Part shown: positions 34,882-43,501 of the stretch, piece after piece | Layout: the number at the start of each line of letters is the position of its first letter | Position numbering within the stretch: position 1 is the first letter of the stretch | Source: a bacterium | Lineage (GTDB): Bacteria; Zixibacteria; MSB-5A5; GN15; FEB-12 | Direction of reading: 5' to 3' | Assembly: GCA_030605565.1 (NCBI GenBank) | Contig: JAUWIB010000112.1 | Location: 1 to 64,000, forward strand | Length of the DNA: 64,000 nt | Position numbers and translations under genes: made by a program | The notes under the pieces: model-generated | The model's database searches: none | What the model was told of the DNA's origin: nothing | Seen by the model: only the letters and a program-made list of their open reading frames with translations

Positions 34882-34902
34882 TCGCAGATGCAGGTATTAC
34901 TA

Positions 34903-35826
34903 TCAGGGTGTTTGTGACTGATCGGCCGTGTTCGGTTCCGCAGCATTCTCTTGCAGTTCGCTACTGTCGCTTTCGTCTGGCTGTTGGTCAGCAGTATCGC
35001 CTGAATCCTCGGTCTCTTTCTTGCGCACAGAATCAACGATCTGGTTAAGTTTGATCAACTCAGCACGGGCGCGCTCGGCGAAATCGTCACCTCTGGAGGC
35101 ATACAGCACTGAGCGCGAAACATTGATCAAGGCCGTCTTTGTGAAATCGGCTGTGCCGTAGGTGGCCGCTTTCTCCAACGAGCCACCCTGCGCCCCAACC
35201 CCCGGAATCAGCAGCGGCATATCGCCGGCTATGACACGAAGCTCTTTCAACTGTTCGGGATTGGTGGCCCCGACCACCAGGCCACAGTTGCGCTCCTTGT
35301 TCCAGTAGGCCACTTTCTCGGCAACGATTTCATATAGCGGCTTGCCGTCAACGTTCAGAATCTGGAGATCCTTCGACCCGGGGTTGGACGTGAGACACAG
35401 GATAAACACACCCTTGTCCTTGTGTTCGATGAAGGGACGAAGCGAGTCATACCCCATGTAAGGATTCAGCGTAACCCAGTTGGCTTTTAACTGCTTGAAC
35501 ATGGCGTCGGCATAATGCGCGGCTGTGTTGCCGATGTCGCCCCGCTTGCCGTCGACGATGACTGGAATCTCGTCGGGAATGCGCTCGATAATCAATTTCA
35601 AAAGGGATAGTCCCTCGGCCCCAATGCTTTCGTAGAAGGCGATATTCGGCTTGTAAGCGCAGACGATATCTTTAGTGGCCTCAATGATCCGAACCGCAAA
35701 TTCAAACATCCCCTTGACGTTCTTAGAGTATTCAGATGGCATTCGCTTTGGATCCAGATCCAAGCCGAGGCAGATGATCGATTCATTGTCCGCTTGTATC
35801 TGTTGAAGTTCTTTTAGAGCACTCAT
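34903..35826 (-). CDS. pyrF: Orotidine 5'-phosphate decarboxylase
   Basis: Decarboxylates OMP to UMP, the last step of de novo pyrimidine synthesis. The 307 aa are of the longer (type 2) PyrF class: ICLGLDLDPKRMP, the catalytic DGKRGDIGNTAAHYA (Lys and two Asp), LNPYMGYDSLRPFI, VGATNPEQLKEL and IPGVGAQGG. After the core, residues about 265-307 form an acidic, Ser/Asp/Glu-rich tail (DSGDTADQQPDESDSSELQE) that is not part of the enzyme fold and may be unstructured. Its ATG overlaps the pyrD stop by 1 nt (TAATG), indicating translational coupling. Confidence 0.94.
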   Translation of the reverse strand: MSALKELQQIQADNESIICLGLDLDPKRMPSEYSKNVKGMFEFAVRIIEATKDIVCAYKPNIAFYESIGAEGLSLLKLIIERIPDEIPVIVDGKRGDIGNTAAHYADAMFKQLKANWVTLNPYMGYDSLRPFIEHKDKGVFILCLTSNPGSKDLQILNVDGKPLYEIVAEKVAYWNKERNCGLVVGATNPEQLKELRVIAGDMPLLIPGVGAQGGSLEKAATYGTADFTKTALINVSRSVLYASRGDDFAERARAELIKLNQIVDSVRKKETEDSGDTADQQPDESDSSELQENAAEPNTADQSQTP

Positions 35827-36743
35827 TAGTATTTCTCCAGTCTGCCGACCAGGTCCGTGATCGACTTCATTTTGTTCTTCCTGAGATAGTCTTTGAGACC
35901 GTGCACGATCTTGAGGGGTGCCTCCGGTTCCACAAACAGGGCGGTGCCGATCTGGAGAGCAGTGGCTCCACAGAGGAAAAACTCCACCGCATCTCTCCAG
36001 TCGGAGATACCCCCAACGCCGATTATCGGCAGTCGGCTGCGGCTGTGCACAGCATCCACCATAGCCAGTGCGATCGGCTTGATAGCCGGTCCGGTAAGTC
36101 CACCCTTGTTGTTGGTGAGTCGCGGTCGCCGGGTGTCTATGTCAACGGCCGTTCCAATTACCGAGTTCATCACGGTGAAGGCGTCGGCCCCACCCGCTTC
36201 GGCCGCTGAAGCGATATCGCCAATACTGGTCACATTGGGTGAAAGCTTGACGATCAACGGGCGCGCGAACACGGCCCGCACCGCCGCCACCACTTTCTCC
36301 GTCAGGTACGGATCGCTGCCGAACTGGATGCCGCCCTGATCCACGTTGGGGCAACTGATGTTTAACTCGATCATGTCCAGCACGGCGACGTCATTCAGGC
36401 GACGGCTCACCTCGACGTATTCATCGATCGTAGCGCCGGCGACATTGACGATAATGCGCGTCTGCTGTTTGGCCAGGAACGGCACTTTCTCGCGAATGAA
36501 AGCTTCAATCCCGACATTGGCCAAACCGATGGCGTTGAGCATACCTGAAACCGTCTCCGCCGTGCGCGGCGGCGGATGCCCCAATCTTGGTTCCAGCGTG
36601 ATCGATTTGGTTACCAGCCCGCCCAGTTTCGACAGCGGATAGAGTTGAGCCAGTTCTTCGCCGTAGCCGCAACAACCGGAGGCGGTCAGCACAGGATTAT
36701 CAAACTCCACCCCGGCGATCATCACTTTCATGTCAGGCGTCAC
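35826..36743 (-). CDS. pyrD: Dihydroorotate dehydrogenase, catalytic subunit (class 1B)
   Basis: An FMN enzyme that oxidises dihydroorotate to orotate, working with PyrK to pass electrons to NAD+. The 305 aa are class 1B length. Motifs seen are NPVLTASGCCGYGEELAQLY, LNAIGLANVGIEAFI, the active-site segment ELNISCPNVDQGGIQFG with its catalytic Cys, VKLSPNVTSIGDIA, TNNKGGLTGPAIKPIALAMV and the FMN-phosphate site IIGVGGISDW. It starts 4 nt before the end of pyrK (ATGA-type overlap) and ends at the pyrF start. Confidence 0.95.
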   Translation of the reverse strand: MTPDMKVMIAGVEFDNPVLTASGCCGYGEELAQLYPLSKLGGLVTKSITLEPRLGHPPPRTAETVSGMLNAIGLANVGIEAFIREKVPFLAKQQTRIIVNVAGATIDEYVEVSRRLNDVAVLDMIELNISCPNVDQGGIQFGSDPYLTEKVVAAVRAVFARPLIVKLSPNVTSIGDIASAAEAGGADAFTVMNSVIGTAVDIDTRRPRLTNNKGGLTGPAIKPIALAMVDAVHSRSRLPIIGVGGISDWRDAVEFFLCGATALQIGTALFVEPEAPLKIVHGLKDYLRKNKMKSITDLVGRLEKY

Positions 36744-37531
36744 AACGCTACCTCCCCAATCTGAAACACCGGCCCATCACAGCAGACACGCGCATGTCCG
36801 CCCGCCGTGAGCGGTACCACACAGCCCAGACAGACGCCGATCCCACACGGCATGGGCGCTTCCAGCGACAACTGACCCGGCACGTGGAGGGCCAGCCCCA
36901 GTTCGTTCACGGCCTTCAGCATTCCCTCAGGACCGCAGGCAAAGATGCGACAGTTGTCACCGTACTTTTGCAGGAACGTCTTCACGGGCTTGGTGACCAA
37001 TCCTTGTTCGCCGAGAGTGCCGTCCTCTGTTGCTATCCGAAGATCCACGCCGAGCTTCTTGATGCGGCTGCGTTCGATAATGTCTGATCGGCTGCGGCCA
37101 CCGTAGAAGAACAGGATATGCTTTGGATCATGACCTCGGTCGATCAATTTCTGAGCAAGAAACAACAACGGCGGGAAACCGACACCACCGGCGACTATGA
37201 CAACGCGCTCCCTCCTGCGCGGTAGTTTGAACGGTTGTCCCAGCGGTCCCAGCAGGTTGGTTGCATCGCCGCGTCGGAGGGCGGCCAGAATGCGGGTGCC
37301 GCGCCCAACCACTTTGACGATCAACTCCAAGTCACCACAGCTTGTTTCCACTGAGGCGACCGAGAAAGCGCGACGGAAATAGACCTCACCGGCCGGTAAC
37401 TTCAGATGAACAAACTGTCCGGGGCGACACTTGTCGGCAGCGGAAAATGGTGCGAAGGTAAACGAGAAATAATCGTTCTTCAGGTCTCGGCGCTTGATCA
37501 GGCGCACAGTTTCACACTTCGGTCTTGTCAT
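36740..37531 (-). CDS. pyrK: Dihydroorotate dehydrogenase electron-transfer subunit
   Basis: A 263-aa ferredoxin-reductase-type subunit carrying FAD and a 2Fe-2S cluster, partner of class 1B PyrD. The FAD motif is RRAFSVAS, the NAD(P) motif VVIVAGGVGFPPLLFLAQKL and the FACGPEGMLKAV segment is typical. The iron-sulfur ligands are the four Cys in MPCGIGVCLGCVVPL and ARVCCDGPVF. I use the ATG at 37529-37531 (MTRPKCETVRL), which overlaps the upstream TPR gene by 4 nt, in place of the frame's earlier start at 37576. Confidence 0.93.
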   Translation of the reverse strand: MTRPKCETVRLIKRRDLKNDYFSFTFAPFSAADKCRPGQFVHLKLPAGEVYFRRAFSVASVETSCGDLELIVKVVGRGTRILAALRRGDATNLLGPLGQPFKLPRRRERVVIVAGGVGFPPLLFLAQKLIDRGHDPKHILFFYGGRSRSDIIERSRIKKLGVDLRIATEDGTLGEQGLVTKPVKTFLQKYGDNCRIFACGPEGMLKAVNELGLALHVPGQLSLEAPMPCGIGVCLGCVVPLTAGGHARVCCDGPVFQIGEVAL

Positions 37532-39627
37532 TTCAAGATATCCGGCTTCTGCACCAGGAACCGATAGTAAAGCCACTGGTCCTGAAGCTCCAGTTGGATA
37601 CGGGTTGGATCCCAGGCCATCGAAGCAAATGTCTCCTCGGCGAGGAAATTGATTTGCTCATTGGGAGACTTGATCTTGAGTTCGTATTCACTGACCTCAC
37701 CAAAGGGATCCAGCAATACCTGGAAGATAAGCCAACCTTCCCAGCCACCGCGGTAGGCTTCCTCCGGGTAGATGAACGGTTCATCGATCCGGATAGGGTC
37801 CGACCGAAGCTCGGCCAGGAGCTTCCCATCCCTGGACAGTGCCGCTACCTCCGGGTCAACATAGACTGAAGTGTCCCCAGCGGCCTGCAAATTGTCTCCA
37901 TCATCCCCCTCAGCAAGCATGACACTGTCTGCCTCCTGGTCATCATCAGACGGCCTTTTCTTGGCAACATACTGCGTGCGCCGACGGGCCTCGTTGGCCC
38001 ATTCACTACTTGGAAACGAATCGGATAGTTCGTTGTAGGCCCTGATGACAGAGGAGTCACCCGGGCTGTCATACATTTCCGTCAGCCATATCAGCGCAAA
38101 ACGAGACTGCAAGAAGTGCTTGGAATCAGGGAAACGGTCCACCACGACCTGATAGTTGGCTCGGGCGCTGTCGAGATTGAACTCATCGACCACGAAATGC
38201 TCGGCCCGGCTGAAATACACACCGGCATAGCCGGTGTCGGCCGAACTGCCGGCCAAACCCAGTCTCTCCAATGCCTCCGGCAGGTAGTCGGAAATTGGAT
38301 ACAGCGTTAGTACCTGACGAAGAATCGAGTCGGCTTTGCTGGAGTCCTCCTCATGTTCCCGAACCATCTCAGAAAGGGCGATCAGTGCTTTGGGGGAGTC
38401 AAAGGCGGTGGGAAAGGAATCGGCCACTACCCGCATAGCGATCATTGCAGAGTCCGGCTTGTTCAACTCGAGCCAGTACAACTCAGCCAGTTGGTACTGA
38501 GTATAGGCGGCCCTGTCGATAATATCCTGGGTGGAGGTTGAATCGATCTCTATCGCGCGCGAGTACGCATCCAACAACCCGATGGACGATGAGCGGTGCA
38601 GCGCATCCTTACCAATGTCAGAACCGCGACTGAGCTTGGTGGTGGAGTCGTAATATATCTTCGCTTGGACAAGATCATCGTAATCATACTGGTAGATCAA
38701 GGCCAAACGCCAGAAAGCCCGAGCTTTAACTTTCGGTTTCTCGGACTGGCTGATGATATCCTGGTAGTAGGCTTCGGCCTGGGCCAACTCTTCGTCGAAT
38801 TCGTATCCTTCACCCATCTTCAATTTGAGGGCGCTCACGGAGTCGAAATAGACGTCCTGATCCATTAACGTCATGAGATAGTCCTGACCGTCATCGATCC
38901 GTTGCAGTCGGTAGGAGCTGTTGGCTGCCTGAAACAGCGCGTGGTACTTATCGTCCTTGTCCGGATCCATTCCCAATAGTTGCAGATAAGCGCCTAAGGC
39001 ATCCTGAAAACGGTAACCGGCGAAGTATCCGTCGGCCAGATAGGTCTGTGCGAGTCGCCGTTCCTCGGCATTGCCCAGCGAGTCGCGCAGGGCCAGAAAA
39101 TACGGTTCTGCTTTGCGGTATTCCTTATTGTCGAAGTGAAAGACGCCGAGCGTCATGGCAGCCTCGCTCTTGAACTGAGCGTCATAATCTCCGTCGAAAA
39201 TCTCCTGAAAAACAGCAATGGCATCGTCAAGGTCTTTTTGCATCAACTTGGCCTTCGCCAGATAGAGGGTGGCCTTACGAGCGTACTCGCTCTCGGCGTA
39301 AACCGCCAGAATCTCTCGCGCCCGCCGCTCGCTCCGGGAGAACTCTTCGGTGTAATAGTAGGAGACCATCAGAATGTACAGGGCATCGTCATAATATTTG
39401 GAATTGGGGTAGTCTTCGATAACTTTGAGCGACTTTTCAATTGCCTTGCGATAACTGCCGACATTACCGCGGCCTTTCCCCTTGGATTTGTTGCGCGATT
39501 TTTCGGCCTCGTTGAACGACTTCCTGGCGTTGTAGAAAGTATTATAATAGACACAGCCGCCGCCGGCCGAGAACAGCAGCCCAACGACCATCAACTTTAT
39601 GATCCACAATCTCAGAGGAGATACCAC
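37528..39627 (-). CDS. TPR lipoprotein with C-terminal TonB-like domain
   Basis: A 699-aa envelope protein. The N-terminus has a hydrophobic segment (WIIKLMVVGLLFSAG) ending in GGGC, a lipobox-like site with an unusual Gly at -3, then YYNTFYNARKSF. About 12-15 TPR-type helical pairs follow (SLKVIEDYPNSKYYDDALYI, AIAVFQEIFDGDYDAQ, ILRQVLTLYPISDYLPEALE), recalling BamD/YbgF-type repeats. Residues about 560-605 are a polar linker. The last 85 residues (FIYPEEAYRGGWEGWLIFQV...EVSEYELKIKSPN...AEETFASMAWDP) match a TonB C-terminal domain. It may link outer-membrane assembly or energisation to another partner. The start is GTG without a good ribosome-binding site. It is co-transcribed with pyrKDF. 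Confidence 0.8.
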   Translation of the reverse strand: MVSPLRLWIIKLMVVGLLFSAGGGCVYYNTFYNARKSFNEAEKSRNKSKGKGRGNVGSYRKAIEKSLKVIEDYPNSKYYDDALYILMVSYYYTEEFSRSERRAREILAVYAESEYARKATLYLAKAKLMQKDLDDAIAVFQEIFDGDYDAQFKSEAAMTLGVFHFDNKEYRKAEPYFLALRDSLGNAEERRLAQTYLADGYFAGYRFQDALGAYLQLLGMDPDKDDKYHALFQAANSSYRLQRIDDGQDYLMTLMDQDVYFDSVSALKLKMGEGYEFDEELAQAEAYYQDIISQSEKPKVKARAFWRLALIYQYDYDDLVQAKIYYDSTTKLSRGSDIGKDALHRSSSIGLLDAYSRAIEIDSTSTQDIIDRAAYTQYQLAELYWLELNKPDSAMIAMRVVADSFPTAFDSPKALIALSEMVREHEEDSSKADSILRQVLTLYPISDYLPEALERLGLAGSSADTGYAGVYFSRAEHFVVDEFNLDSARANYQVVVDRFPDSKHFLQSRFALIWLTEMYDSPGDSSVIRAYNELSDSFPSSEWANEARRRTQYVAKKRPSDDDQEADSVMLAEGDDGDNLQAAGDTSVYVDPEVAALSRDGKLLAELRSDPIRIDEPFIYPEEAYRGGWEGWLIFQVLLDPFGEVSEYELKIKSPNEQINFLAEETFASMAWDPTRIQLELQDQWLYYRFLVQKPDILK

Positions 39628-39687
39628 CGTGTGTCAACCCATCCTTATGTTGCTTCGGTCCTTATACTCCGCTTCCCGCCACCGGTT

Positions 39688-40437
39688 TCACGCCTTCGGA
39701 TCGGTCCGTCGACCGCGGAGTTGCTCCACCAGAGGGGGAAGGAACTCCCCCGACCTGGCGCTTACATAAAAATCAGCCAACTCAGTCAAGGGGGTGCGCT
39801 CCGGGTTGATCTCGATCAGAGTGGCGCCGCTACGCTTGGCCATCATCGGCAACGAGGCAGCAGGATGGACAACCGCCGAAGTCCCGATCGACAAGAAAAC
39901 ATCCGACTCCTCCGAAACCCGAAAGGCGGTTGAGATGATGTCATTGTCGAGCATCTCGCCGAACCAAACCACGTCGGGTCGAATCCGGCCGCCGCATTGT
40001 TCGCAGGTGGGGATGTTATCGGGGTCGATGTCGGTTTGTGCCGCCACGTGTTGGTTGCATTCGGCGCACTTGTTGCGGTGAATGTTGCCGTGCAGTTCGA
40101 GGATATTCTTCGAACCCGCCTGGCGGTGCAGCCCGTCGATATTTTGGGTGATCAGCGTGAAATCCGTGAACATATCTTCCAGTTCCGCCAGCGCCTGGTG
40201 GCCGGGGTTCGGCTCGACCTTGCCCATCAGTTCCCGACGCCAGTTGTACCACTGCCACACTATGTTCGGATTGGCCATGAAAGCGCTCATGGTAGCCAAC
40301 TCCTCGGGCTTGAACTCCTTCCACAATCCCTGCTTACCTCGGAAAGTGGGTACACCCGATTCGGCTGATATCCCCGCTCCGGTCAGGACCGCGCAGCGAC
40401 GACAGTTGAGCATGATTTCAACCAGTTCGTTTGTCAT
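39688..40437 (-). CDS. NAD-dependent protein deacylase, sirtuin class III type
   Basis: A 249-aa Sir2/CobB-type enzyme that removes acyl groups from lysines using NAD+. Motifs are the NAD pocket AVLTGAGISAESGVPTFRG, LITQNIDGLHRQAG, the catalytic LELHGNIHRNKC and a zinc site of CAEC and CEQC. WFGEML, IGTSAVVHPAASLP and LIEINPE follow. The segment WQWYNWRREL has the Tyr-x-x-Arg pair that marks desuccinylases/demalonylases such as SIRT5 and E. coli CobB, so activity on acidic acyl groups is predicted. I take the ATG at 40435-40437; an upstream TTG (40500) is less likely. It leads the operon with the TPR gene, 60 bp away. Confidence 0.92.
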   Translation of the reverse strand: MTNELVEIMLNCRRCAVLTGAGISAESGVPTFRGKQGLWKEFKPEELATMSAFMANPNIVWQWYNWRRELMGKVEPNPGHQALAELEDMFTDFTLITQNIDGLHRQAGSKNILELHGNIHRNKCAECNQHVAAQTDIDPDNIPTCEQCGGRIRPDVVWFGEMLDNDIISTAFRVSEESDVFLSIGTSAVVHPAASLPMMAKRSGATLIEINPERTPLTELADFYVSARSGEFLPPLVEQLRGRRTDPKA

Positions 40438-40534
40438 GGCGGCAAGATACGTCCGCCCGACCTGATTGCCAACGATAATGTTGGCCGGTGCGCCGGTCAA
40501 CCGGAGTCCGGCGATTTACAGGGATACTGTGGGC

Positions 40535-40554
40535 GGCAGACCTCCCGGTCTGCC
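40535..40554. repeat. GGCAGACC..GGTCTGCC hairpin
   Basis: GGCAGACCTCCCGGTCTGCC, an 8-bp stem around TCCC, between the divergent sirtuin and kinase-like genes. It belongs to the family of 21843-21864 with a changed inner stem. Confidence 0.65.
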
Positions 40555-40671
40555 CGTTTGAAGGACGTATCCAAGGTAATCAGGGAACAGCCTGTACTCT
40601 GGCCTCTAAAGAGATCGAGAATAGGTCCGATACATTTAATAGATGTCTCAAAATGAAACAACCAAAGCGAT

Positions 40672-42081
40672 ATGCCAATGCAGCAGTTTCAAGATGAAGC
40701 AGTGATGCGACCGCAGATCAACCGGTGGCGGTCCAACCGACAAAACAGTTCAACGGACGACAGTGAAAAGCATGACAGTCTCCCCTCGCTGGTTCTGGGG
40801 TTGCGACTCAGGGGGTATCTGGCTGAGGATGATCGGTCACAGTTGGACCGCCTGGCGCCATCTGAGCAAAAGGTGTTTCTGGTTCGCGGCGACCGCGTGC
40901 TACACCCTGCGGATGGAACCCCGTTTCCACTGGAGCATGTTGCCGCAGCCCCCGGCCAGGATACGGTTGCCCTGTTTTCACATCGATACCATGTCGACAA
41001 AGGGGACCACGGGCATGCTTACAAGATCCAGACGGCCGTGCTCAATCCCGGTCAGCCGGAACCGTTTCTGTTCGGCTGGTTCGGCCCGGAACCCGACCCG
41101 CTCGAAAGAGGTCCGGACAATCGATTCAGCGATACCGTGGAACAGTTGCGCCAGGCGTTCACGAACAGTACCGAGTTGACATCGCGCTTGTCAAAGCTGC
41201 TCAGCGAGCCGGTGCCCACCCTGATTCTCGACCGAAGTACGGAGCGTGTGCTGATGTGCAATACAGCGGCAGCCAAACTGATGAAGCTGGATCAGACGGC
41301 CACTATCGGGCATTCGTTCGAGCAGATACGCGGCCATTTGGGCCGACTGCCGGCCGGTCGGCGCATGACCATGCGACACATGGCCTCTGCCACACCTGAG
41401 TTAACGATAATCACCCTGGATCAAACGACCATAACAAACCGTGATGATCACCGCTTCTATGCGGACTTTTTGCTTCACCCGGCCCGGCAGAAATTATCGA
41501 GTATCATCACGGCGGCCAAATTGTTGCAGACAGACGCATCAGACCTGGGCGCCGAGGAAGTCTCCAGACTGTCACGGATGATTGCCGGCGAAGGGCGCTA
41601 TCTGGATGATCTGGTAAACAAGCAGTTATTGCTTGTTGAGGGGGTATCCAGTGCAACCGGATCCGGCAGCATAGTTACTCAGATTGAGTTGGCCGCCGAC
41701 AGGGTGAGTGCGATTCTGGGTCAACCCTGCCACACCGAAATCCTGAACAACTGTCCCAACTCTGCTCCCCGCGCCTCACGCCCGTCCTTCGCGCTGCTGA
41801 CCGAGGCGGTGCTGAGAGGGCATCAAGGTAATCCGGACTCACAGCAGCCAACGGTTGTGACTATCGAGCCGGATGGTTCCGCTACCGGCGTCGTGGTTCG
41901 CTTTGAGACGGAGATATCAGGCACTGCGGCTATCGGCGATGACGTCGACCTCATGCTCGATTACGCGCGCCGGTTGGCGATCCGACTGGGTTATCGTGAA
42001 TTCAACAGCAGCTTCATTTCAAACCACCGGATTCGCACCGAAATGATCCTCAACATAGACCAAACCACGGAAGATATATGA
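40672..42081 (+). CDS. Degenerate histidine-kinase-like protein with PAS-like domain
   Basis: A 469-aa soluble protein with no membrane helix. Residues about 45-150 are unrecognised. About 180-240 look like a PAS domain (LLSEPVPTLILDRSTERVLMCNTAAAKLM). Around His269 is an H-box-like segment, HPARQKLSSI, where the usual acidic residue after His is Pro, followed by helices (EVSRLSRMIAGEGRYLDDLV) like a DHp domain. The C-terminal 160 residues have the length of a HATPase domain. The N-box Asn is not found (LLTEAVLRG) and no DxGxG motif is visible (EISGTAAIGDD). It is probably a pseudokinase. Start choice is uncertain (ATG at 40672, 40678 or 40705). It overlaps the NtrC-like gene by 4 nt. Confidence 0.7.
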   Translation: MPMQQFQDEAVMRPQINRWRSNRQNSSTDDSEKHDSLPSLVLGLRLRGYLAEDDRSQLDRLAPSEQKVFLVRGDRVLHPADGTPFPLEHVAAAPGQDTVALFSHRYHVDKGDHGHAYKIQTAVLNPGQPEPFLFGWFGPEPDPLERGPDNRFSDTVEQLRQAFTNSTELTSRLSKLLSEPVPTLILDRSTERVLMCNTAAAKLMKLDQTATIGHSFEQIRGHLGRLPAGRRMTMRHMASATPELTIITLDQTTITNRDDHRFYADFLLHPARQKLSSIITAAKLLQTDASDLGAEEVSRLSRMIAGEGRYLDDLVNKQLLLVEGVSSATGSGSIVTQIELAADRVSAILGQPCHTEILNNCPNSAPRASRPSFALLTEAVLRGHQGNPDSQQPTVVTIEPDGSATGVVVRFETEISGTAAIGDDVDLMLDYARRLAIRLGYREFNSSFISNHRIRTEMILNIDQTTEDI

Positions 42082-43481
42082 CATCGTCACCGATCGGTCA
42101 CAACAGAATCCTGATAGTTGATAATCCGACTATCGCCGATGGTCTCCAGACGACCACTCTGACCGAAGAAAACATACCGGTCGAACACGCCGAATCCGGT
42201 GACGAGGCGCTGTTGCGGTTGGAAGAAGGTTTCGAACTGCTCATAGTGCCGGACAACGTCGACGGAATGCCGGTAACAGACTACCTCACCAAGGTCCAGC
42301 GCCGATTTCCAAAGACCGGCGTTATCGTGGTTACGACTCCGGCCAACGTTGATTTGGGTGCGGCCGCGCTTGAGGCCGGCGCGACCGACTATCTGCTGGC
42401 TCCGACTACCCCGGCTGCTACCATGGCCGCCGTCCGCCGCGCCCTGAGACTCATGCAGATGAAAAACGAATTGGTGGTGTTGCGTCAAACGGTATCGATG
42501 GCCAATGGTTTCGACAACCTGGTTGGGTTGTCGGAGTCGATGATCAAATTGAAAGAAACCGCTCGTAAGCTGGCGCCGACCGACATATCAGTGCTGATCT
42601 CCGGTTCGTCGGGCAGTGGCAAAGAACTGCTGGCCCGGGTCATGCATCATCATTCGCGGCGCCGCACGGGAGCGTTCGTGGCAGTCGATTTCTCGGCCAT
42701 ACCTGAAGAATCGGTGGCTCGCATTTTGTTCGGCCACGATGAAGAACGGTCAACCGGTGACGGCTCCACCGAGGGTCTGTTAGAGAAGGCTGACGGCGGT
42801 ACGCTGTTTTTGGATAATGTCGACCGGGCGCCGATTTCGATTCACAAGAGGCTGGCGCAGTTCTTGAGAGATTCCATAATCATCACCGGCGATACACAGA
42901 TCAAACGCAAGATAGAAATGCGCGTGATGGCTGCGGCCAGCCAGTATCTGACCCCAATGCTCACCGACGGAAAATATAACGCCGAACTCTACCGCCTTAT
43001 CAGCGAAATGAAACTCCACCTGCCGACTCTCTCGGAGCGACCGGAGGACATTGAACTGCTCATCGATTACTTCCTCCGCCGATGGCAGCAGGATACAGGC
43101 CGTGACCCGGTAACCATAGGCCCAGACGCCATCGAGAAACTGCTGGCCTACCGTTGGCCGGGCAATGTCCGTGAACTGGACAACTGCCTGCGACGGGCGG
43201 CCACATTGTGCCGGGATAACATGCTTCAGACACAGGACATCAGTTTCTTCGGGCATGGTGGTCCGGAGGTGGTAGTCCGGCGTGAGCATCGTATCCTGCA
43301 CACCCGGCGACCCAGCGGTCGGCTGGACGATACCCAGCGATCCATAATCGCCCGCGCTCTGGAAGATAACGATTGGAATTTCACTCAAACCGCCCAGGAG
43401 TTGGGCATCGGGCGAACAACTCTGTGGCGCAAGGTTAAGAAATACCGGCTCACCAAAGAGCCGTCTGAAATCGAGGCATAA
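42078..43481 (+). CDS. NtrC-like protein with degenerate receiver and AAA+ motifs
   Basis: A 467-aa protein with the three-domain order of sigma-54 activators. The receiver (1-125) has Asn16 in place of the second acidic residue, an ambiguous phosphosite (IVPDNVDGM, Pro58/Asp59) and LLAP where LxKP is expected. The AAA+ domain (145-380) keeps Walker A (GSSGSGKELLARVM), WPGNVRELDN and the ERPEDIELL segment. The GAFTGA loop is replaced by ERSTGD, and Walker B reads TLFLDNVD, without the catalytic Glu. The C-terminus is a Fis-type helix-turn-helix (NFTQTAQELGIGRTTLWRKV). It probably binds DNA, but classical sigma-54 activation by ATP hydrolysis is unlikely. It is coupled to the kinase-like gene by an ATGA overlap. 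Confidence 0.82.
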   Translation: MTSSPIGHNRILIVDNPTIADGLQTTTLTEENIPVEHAESGDEALLRLEEGFELLIVPDNVDGMPVTDYLTKVQRRFPKTGVIVVTTPANVDLGAAALEAGATDYLLAPTTPAATMAAVRRALRLMQMKNELVVLRQTVSMANGFDNLVGLSESMIKLKETARKLAPTDISVLISGSSGSGKELLARVMHHHSRRRTGAFVAVDFSAIPEESVARILFGHDEERSTGDGSTEGLLEKADGGTLFLDNVDRAPISIHKRLAQFLRDSIIITGDTQIKRKIEMRVMAAASQYLTPMLTDGKYNAELYRLISEMKLHLPTLSERPEDIELLIDYFLRRWQQDTGRDPVTIGPDAIEKLLAYRWPGNVRELDNCLRRAATLCRDNMLQTQDISFFGHGGPEVVVRREHRILHTRRPSGRLDDTQRSIIARALEDNDWNFTQTAQELGIGRTTLWRKVKKYRLTKEPSEIEA

Positions 43482-43501
43482 AGTACCAAACGAGCAACAC
43501 T

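Noticed and set aside
42078-43481. Calling this a standard sigma-54 activator
   Set aside because: GAFTGA and the Walker B Glu, both needed for sigma-54 remodelling, are absent. I annotate it as NtrC-like only.
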